Origin: Cycas panzhihuaensis
Lineage: Eukaryota > Cycadophyta
Direction of reading: 5' to 3'
Length of the DNA stretch: 64,000 nucleotides
Assembly: GCA_023213395.1 (NCBI GenBank)
Contig: CM041465.1
Coordinates: 170,817,741-170,881,740 of the forward strand
Shown here: one piece after another, positions 57,380-64,000 of the stretch
Numbering within the stretch: position 1 is the first letter of the stretch
Layout: each line of letters opens with the position of its first letter
Program-made: the position numbers and the translations under genes
The notes under the pieces: generated by a model
What the model saw: the letters and a program-made list of their open reading frames with translations, nothing else
What the model was told of the DNA's origin: nothing
Database searches by the model: none

Positions 57380-58860
57380 AAATATACAGTTTGGAGAAAT
57401 GTCATGAACGAAGAGTATGAATCTCTTATCAAGAACGGTACATGGGAGCTTGTTGATCTACCACTTGGCAAAAAGGTAGTTCAAAATAAATGGATGTTCA
57501 AAAACAAATATAGATCAGATGGCACCCTTAAAAAATATAAGGCGATGTTGATAGCTAAAGGATTTACAGAAAGGAAAGGCATCGACTACACTGAAGTCTT
57601 TGCACCTACAACCAAGTGACCTACAATTAGAACTCTTATGGCCTTCGCTGTTCAACAGGGTTGGAAAATCCACTAACTCGATATTAAGACCGTGTTTCTC
57701 AATAGAGATCTTGAAGAATAAATTTATATGGCTCAACGAGAAGGATATGAGATCAAAGGTCAAGAGCATAAGGTTTGCAGGCTCAGAAAGTCCTTGTATG
57801 GCCTTAAACAAGCCCCTTGTGCTTGGTTTACCAAGTTGTTTGAAAGAATGAGGTAACTTGGATGCAAGCTTTATGACTACCAAGATATTGATGCAACATT
57901 GTTTATCAAGTGCCATAAGGATAAAGTCACTTATCTCATAATCTTTGTGGATGACATGCTAGTAATGGGTAATAGTGAATAGGCAATAAGCCAGTTGGAA
58001 AAGGACCTTGGCAAAACATTTGAATTGTCTAACCTTAGTTTGATGAAATATTACTTGGGAATTAAAGTAACACAAAAGAATGGAAAAAATTTCCTCTCCC
58101 AAGAAAAATACATCAACAATCTTCTAACTAAGTTTCAGTTAGAAGATGATCGACCAATGGCATTACCTATGGATTATAATACCAAACTCTCAGTTGATGG
58201 TGATACTAAGGAGGCAGACGCAACACTCTACAGGAAACTTGTAGGTAGTCTCATCTACACTACTAATATAAGGCCAGATATTGTACACTCTGTCAACATT
58301 CTTACTCGTTACATGACAAATCCTAGGCAAAATCATTGGCAGGTAGTACTGCGAGTGTTGAGATACCTTAAGACGACTAACAAATATGGTCTACTGTATG
58401 AACCTAACTCAGACTTCAAACTTTCTACATACATAGATTCAGACTTTGCAAGAAATAAACATACAAGAAGATCAACGTCTAGCTATGTAACATTTCTTGG
58501 AACAACACCAATATCATAGAGATCTAGACGACAGAAGATAGTTGCAGATTCAACTATCGAAGCTGAATACATTGCTATTTCTGAGACCAGTAAGGAGGTG
58601 ATATGGCTTAGAAAATTATTAGAAACATTGAATATCACGCAAACAAGTCCTACCAGCCTTCATGTGGATAAACAATCAGCAATTTACATGGAAAAAATTC
58701 TATATTTTACGATCCTACCAAACACATAAGTACGAAAGTCCACAGGATTAGAGAACTTATTCATGACGGCACAATTCAACCAGAATACTGCCCCACAGCA
58801 GATCAAGTGGCTGATATCTTCACCAAACTGCTGCAAAAGTTAAACTTTGAATAGTTCCAA
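57380..58860 (+). pseudogene. copia D reverse transcriptase and RNase H
   Basis: 57404-57619: YESLIKNGTWELVDLP, NKWMFKNKYRSDG, GIDYTEVFAP. Further motifs: LYGLKQAP (about 57796-57819), the catalytic IFVDDMLVMGN (57941-57973) and a long open stretch 57995-58519 with YYLGIKV, RPDI and RVLRYLKTT. RNase H ends near 58835 with DQVADIFTKLLQK. RT catalytic Asp pair intact; stops at several points. Confidence 0.88.
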
Positions 58861-58882
58861 AGATAGCTCGGCCTTAGGGCCT

Positions 58883-59332
58883 CCATCTTCGATTGATTAA
58901 TGAAGATGGTAATAGGATCATCATACTTTATTCTCTTCGTAAAAACCCCTTATGGGCACGGAAGAATAAGAGTAAGTCTTTGCTCTATCCTATTTGTGAA
59001 AACCCCATGTTGGTACGGAAGGATAAGGGTTGTACTAGTTTTAGAAAATCAAAACCTATGAAAACCCAAAAAGGCATAGGGGATAACCAAACGATATATG
59101 GAGACTTAGCAGATTAAGCTACACATTTAAGTTGCTTGGCTATCAGGCTACATCAAAGAGCCACCTTAGGATTTTTTATTTATAAAAGGGGCTATCGATC
59201 TTAGAAAGTTCGTGGGTTTTTATTTCTCATGAGGGTTTTTCCACAAAAGTTTCATTTAGAATTTTAATGTAATAATGAGGCTCAAATAAAGACCTCATAA
59301 AATAGATTTTCTTAAAAATGACCTTCCACCAT
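58883..59332 (+). other. copia D 3' noncoding region
   Basis: Directly after the pol end is a hairpin (CCATCTTC 58883-58890, GAAGATGG 58902-58909). Then two imperfect units about 57 bp apart share AAAACCCC and the segment ACGGAAGRATAAG (about 58942-59030). The purine tract TTAAGGGGGAGA closes it (59332-59343). Confidence 0.65.
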
Positions 59333-59343
59333 TAAGGGGGAGA
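59332..59343 (+). other. polypurine tract of copia D
   Basis: TTAAGGGGGAGA immediately before the 3' LTR at 59345. Confidence 0.85.
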
Positions 59344-59344
59344 T

Positions 59345-59655
59345 TGAAAGAGGTTAATGTATCAAGGTCATTTATGTAGATTAATTATATACCCTTAGGA
59401 TATATTATTAACATTAGTCTCTTAATGAAATACAATTTATGTACATTTAGATGTAATTTTAAGTTCATATCATTAGGTAAGAAAATCCTAATCCTAATGC
59501 TCACCCTCAATAATAAAAGGCGAAATCTCAAGGAGGGAGTCATTATTCATTTTCACCTCCAAGTTTGCTCTTATATATTGTTTCATCTCTTTTTCATTCT
59601 TCATTGCCATTGTGTGCATGTGAGTGATTTATTCCCTAGATCCATCATTCCTTCA
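59345..59655 (+). repeat. 3' LTR of copia D
   Basis: Partner of 52122-52430; followed by TAAAT (59656-59660). Confidence 0.92.
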
Positions 59656-61195
59656 TAAATATACTAAGATTTTTTGCTGACTTGTTAGAACTCAACAACT
59701 ACTCATCCCTTCTATTTAAGTATCATATCATATGCATAAACTTTCTTGCTCCAAAGAGTCAATTTTAAAGCATATAGCAAGCTATCATAAATCAAGTTGT
59801 CGATCTTAATGTTATAAGCATCTAACTTTTTAAATTATTATAGATTATGAACCATCAACAAAACTATAATTCACCAAATTTATTAGCAAATAATTTATGT
59901 ATTACATCATTTGTTATTATGTTATCTATGTCTTAAATTTAAGCTTTTCTTAGATAGACTCCTTCACATACCATACATCATAGATTAATCAATGTCCTTT
60001 ACACGAGTCCTTGTCTAGAAGCATTTTCTTGCTTCTTCCAACCTTGTGGCCCAACATTATAAGATACTTTTGGCTAATTACTAGGCTATGGCATAATTGC
60101 TTATTATAATGGTATTATAGAATTGCATCTTATATTATGTCTTTACTAAACAAAATAAACCAATCCAAAATCCATGAGAAAACTACAATGCATCACAAAT
60201 CTTCATTGTTAACAACCAACCATTGCCAAACTACTTTTTCTTATAGTCATTACTTCTTTCTAAAGTCTTTAATTGTAACTTTATAACATTATCTTAAACA
60301 CTTTATGTGTAGTCTCTTATTGGCATTTTACCAAATACTCAATGGATGTGATAACTCGATGCATTTTTCTTCACAAATAACTTGTCATCCATAACCAAAA
60401 TCTAGCTTGAAATAATAATTTCTTTCTTGATATGCAAAGCTCCCAGAGACCTTTAAAGTAGTGAATCTAAATAATTGAAATCATTGTATGTTAATTTTAG
60501 GTGCTATGTATATATATAATCATGAGCCTATTAGCTAAGTATTCTCATATGGTATTAGATTTGCCTTTAACATTAATAACAAATAAGAATTTGATCAATT
60601 CCTTTACATGCAATTTTTAAACACTTATAACATTTGATATTTAAGGCTATTATAATGTCCATACTATTAGTTATACTCATGCAAAGATAATAATTATTAA
60701 AACCATTGTGAAAATAGATTAAAAAAAGGACTTTAAAAAGGCAAAAAAATAAATTTTAACACATTTTATTGAGTTTATCTCCTTAAGATCATATGGCCAT
60801 AAGCTAAATGGCAATGGGCTAGGCTCCAAATTATATCTAACATGATTAAATTAAATTAATATTTAGGAAAAATTAAAATATTTTAAAAATTCTAATCATC
60901 TCTATATTAAAAAATTTTGAACTATTACGTGATTTCTATGATATTTTAACATTGTGACCTATTTGAATGTGAATTTCTCTACCATTTTCTCCTCTGCATC
61001 CTACCCCATTTCTTTAAGGCTTTATAGTAGTCATTCTATATGTTGTTCATAGTTCTTTGTTTCCAATAGCTTAACTTAGGCTCTATCACAGAACAAGTAT
61101 AAAGCCATCACTTTTTTCTTATGAAATGTTAGAGAAATGTAGGTTTACCTTTGACCTCAGAGTTTTATCAGTGTGATTGGGATCACATTAGCCTT

Positions 61196-61274
<79 letters not shown>

Positions 61275-61660
61275 CTTTATATGACTATCCTTTTTCTTCA
61301 TTTGGCATATTAGACATATCATCTTATCCTATAACTTCCATCGGGCATTATCATCTCTTTATCTCTTACTAACATAAAATAATAATTAAGCCCAAAATTT
61401 CACTTTAGTCGCCAAATTCATGGGCTACTCCAATTCCTAGATAGTTGGCCCTATAACTCAGATTTTGTCTGCAATTACTTATGATGTTGGCTATAATATT
61501 CCAATCACACCACACCTTGATTTCTCAACTTTTAGCTTTTAATGGAGCTTTATTGTTCTACCTTCAATGATGTCTAAATTTTCATAGGCTTCAATATTTA
61601 GTATCCAAAGCTTCTCTTTAACTCATGGCTCTCACCACTATTAGAATTTATAATTGTAAC
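59656..61660. other. AT-rich noncoding sequence
   Basis: Continuation of the sequence split by copia D. No domain recognised on either strand. Contains a long (TA)n tract at 61198-61274. It may be the decayed interior of a minus-strand retroelement, because it lies beside a minus-strand primer site and LTR. Confidence 0.5.
61198..61274. repeat. (TA)n microsatellite
   Basis: About 75 bp of TA with two interruptions; the apparent open frame across it is Tyr-Ile repeat only. Confidence 0.95.
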
Positions 61661-61670
61661 TCTGATACCA

Positions 61671-62142
61671 TATTAGATTTTAGAGTATAACATAGTGGAA
61701 TATATCATGTATATATAATGATTGAATTATTATAAGGATATATCTATATATAGAGAATAAACATGTGCTAAAATAGAAACATATATTAATAAGTATTATG
61801 AGCATTCACCTCAAGAGAGATAATAGATTTATACATGTAAAACCCAATATGGGAAAAACCATAGGAGAAGGTGGAGTTGGGAGCTCCTCTTTATGATCAG
61901 AGTGAATACATCTTCAAGTCATAGACCTTTCTCTTAAGTTCTAAAGTGATCTATGTACATATTTATATCAATATTTGCTTCATAAGTAGCTTATAGTTTC
62001 TATTGAGTTATTACATCATCTAATAGCATATTTACATAGATATGTATGTATGTCACATATCTATATGATTAGTAGGATTGTGTATGTGTCCACTATTATA
62101 ATATTAAACATTACATATTTGATAATGTCACATATTCTAGCA
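61671..62142 (-). repeat. LTR family H, copy 2
   Basis: Homologous to 31846-32332. On the minus strand it starts TGCTAGAATATG right after a purine tract (minus AAGAGGGAA, plus about 62142-62151) and is followed by TGGTATCAGA (61661-61670), the tRNA-Met primer site. Having both a purine tract before and a primer site after means it acts as 3' LTR of one element and 5' LTR of the next. Confidence 0.75.
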
Positions 62143-62151
62143 TTCCCTCTT

Positions 62152-62549
62152 AATGTTTAGTGTCTTCATATCTTCATGTTTTCAATTTATTAGATAATGT
62201 AACATGTATAATAATTTCTATTTGTATTATCACATGTAACTTACAATCATTATATCATCCATCATCTATAAATGTATCAACTACTATGCTTGTCTCTTGC
62301 AAACATTAATCGATAAAAAATAAGGATATACCTATAAAACTTGTATGTAGTCATTTGTGATCAGTAGTGACCAACTATAAATATCCAGCTTATAAATATC
62401 AACCAATTATCATCATCATCAACATCATCAACTAATATACGAAGTTTTTTCCTCAACATCTTTATATCTTCATGTATAAAATTACTATCAAACATCTATT
62501 AACCAATCATCATAATAATCTCAACAAATAAATTGATTACTGGGTCCAT
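62152..62549. other. AT-rich noncoding sequence
   Basis: Probable decayed end of a retroelement body on the minus strand, upstream of the purine tract; no domain readable. Contains short ATC repeats (about 62409-62432). Confidence 0.45.
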
Positions 62550-64000
62550 ATAAAATAATAACCATATATTGAAATACATGGGTAATTAGAATTTGTCATC
62601 ACTAGTTCTCTAGGTAATTATTTTAAATATATAATTCATCAAGTTTTAAAATGCTTGTTATAAGAGTAACATAATCTTAGCTCTTGTGTACGAGTTAAAA
62701 CAACATAATCTACTATGTTGTATAAGAGTAGCTTATGCAACCTTTATTTACTTATTGTAAACAAGATTTCTTTATGTGCTTCCTCACTTGCACACTTCTA
62801 TAGCCTTCTTTTGGCAACTATTAATCACTCATCATCAAACAACCATCCAAAATATACTAACTTTAAGAATAAACCAAATTACTTGGCTAAGACAAGTTAG
62901 ACGTAACAAGGTAACATAATCAATGTGTTTTTATGTCTCTTGTTATATATGGCTAGTCGTATTTCTCACTTACAAATACTTTCTTCTATTAGTTGGAAAA
63001 CTTTAATAACTAATTATTAGTTGGATAATATTAATAACTAATTGTTATGCTAATTATATAATCATATGAGATTTTTCTCCTTGTCTTATAAATAGGTGGA
63101 ATTCTCTTAATCAACTCCTTATCTTACCATCAATAATCAAACTACCCCTTTGTCAAATCAAGTGGTGTTATTAATCATTAAACATGTGTCCATCAACTAT
63201 TAAGCATTTAAAAGGTTGTTTAAACTAGGTGATATATTTATCTATTTAGTATTGTGTACTTATACTAAACCAAATCTATAAAATTTAAGGGGAATTTATA
63301 TGTTCAACATATTAATAAAGTTCTATATTAACAACTCAATAAACATATCCCACTCTATATATATTTTAATCTATCATGAGCTCTTAAGTATCATAAATGA
63401 GCCTTGAATTATTCACTTTTAAATAAAACTTCATTTTCCTTCATCATAAAAAACTATATAATCATCATATCGGGAGCCTTTGAAAACATTAGAATATCTA
63501 AAATTTTTTCTTAAAAGATTTATAAAATGCATATTTTATGAGGTTTAAAGAACTTTATTAAACTTTATCTTTTAATATCTCTATCATCTACTATCTAAAA
63601 TATGTTGTGTGACCACTCATTTTGAATGTCTCAAAGTCTTATTTTCAATATAACAAACGATGTCTGATTTTGATATTCTAGTGAAAAGTTATGGTAAAAA
63701 ATACACCACTATGTCTCAAAATTTATATGATCCTTAAGAAAATTGAATTCCAATTTTTAAAATAAATTCAATTCAATTTACAATTTTAAAATTTATAGGA
63801 AAGATTAAATTTAATTTATTTAGATTTGAAGTTTGCCTCTTTCGTGAATAAGTCCTTAGTCACATAACTCCTCTATATGACCACCTATTAACTCACTAAG
63901 GGGTTATAAACTTTAAAAAATTATAAAAAATAATTAAATCTAAAAATTTATATATAATTCTTTTTATGCTTTAAAAAGGAATTAGTGCAAAAACTTTGTC
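62550..64000. repeat. dispersed repeat R1, copy 2 (runs off the window)
   Basis: Collinear with 28490-29930. The TATA-like CTTATAAATAGGTGG is kept (about 63083-63097). The repeat extends to the window end, so its right boundary is not visible. Confidence 0.75.

Larger units (their letters stand above)
52122..59655 (+). mobile_element. Ty1/copia element D, complete
   Basis: LTRs 52122-52430 and 59345-59655 start TGAAAGAGG and end CCTTCA. The target duplication TAAAT is exact (52117-52121, 59656-59660). The primer site is exact, the purine tract is clear and copia gene order is kept. By hand count the LTRs differ at about 31 of 311 positions, mostly transitions. Several stops and frameshifts inactivate it, but key catalytic motifs of integrase and RT are intact, so it decayed less than copia G. 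Confidence 0.93.

Noticed and set aside
61151-61372. Open frame with Tyr-Ile repeats
   Set aside because: Translation of a (TA)n tract.
1-64000. CRISPR array, prokaryotic operon or phage-like system
   Set aside because: No regularly spaced short repeats and no bacterial genes; content is plant nuclear repeat DNA.

Overview
The window is nuclear DNA of a land plant. It is AT-rich and built almost entirely from decayed LTR retrotransposons, with two copies of one receptor-kinase gene embedded in them. The very dense nesting of old, stop-ridden Ty3/gypsy and Ty1/copia elements, with little else, would fit a large-genome plant such as a conifer or other gymnosperm. That is inference; nothing here identifies the species. 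I see no tRNA, rRNA, CRISPR array or prokaryotic gene. No open reading frame looks like an intact, expressible gene without caveats.

Layout. 1-17897: a gypsy element (A1, + strand, 5' part outside the window) is split in its integrase by a copia element (G, 3043-16824). G is itself split in its leader by a complete chromodomain gypsy element (B, - strand, 4861-11450). B has an exact 5-bp target duplication (CTTGT) and G a near-exact one (TTAAG/CTAAG). 19050-22774: first copy of a duplicated block holding an upstream region and the 5' part of an LRR receptor-kinase gene. The gene has a stop in its signal peptide and is cut off by a truncated gypsy element (C, - strand, 22775-28482). 28483-36626: noncoding repeats, a fragment of an HSP70 pseudogene, and several isolated LTRs, some with primer-binding sites. 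36627-45707: a copia tail, then a gypsy A tail whose LTR is also the 5' LTR of the next gypsy A element (A2). A2 has lost its reverse transcriptase and carries a 2.5-kb insertion with TG...CA ends and a GTTGG target duplication, probably a solo LTR. 45708-50835: second copy of the duplicated block with the full-length LRR receptor kinase. This copy has two 1-nt deletions and an in-frame 81-bp intron in the kinase domain. 52122-59655: a complete copia element (D) with an exact TAAAT target duplication. 59656-64000: more noncoding repeat sequence related to blocks at 28-33 kb.

The only host-type gene is the LRR receptor kinase: LRR subfamily XII-like, with a non-RD kinase of the kind found in pattern-recognition receptors. 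Its two copies carry different defects. The most informative observations are the three-level nesting with readable target duplications, the reuse of one copia insertion site in two gypsy A copies, the tandem LTR arrangement, the hidden kinase intron, and tRNA-like modules conserved in the leaders of two gypsy elements. I found no convincing new defence or regulatory system.
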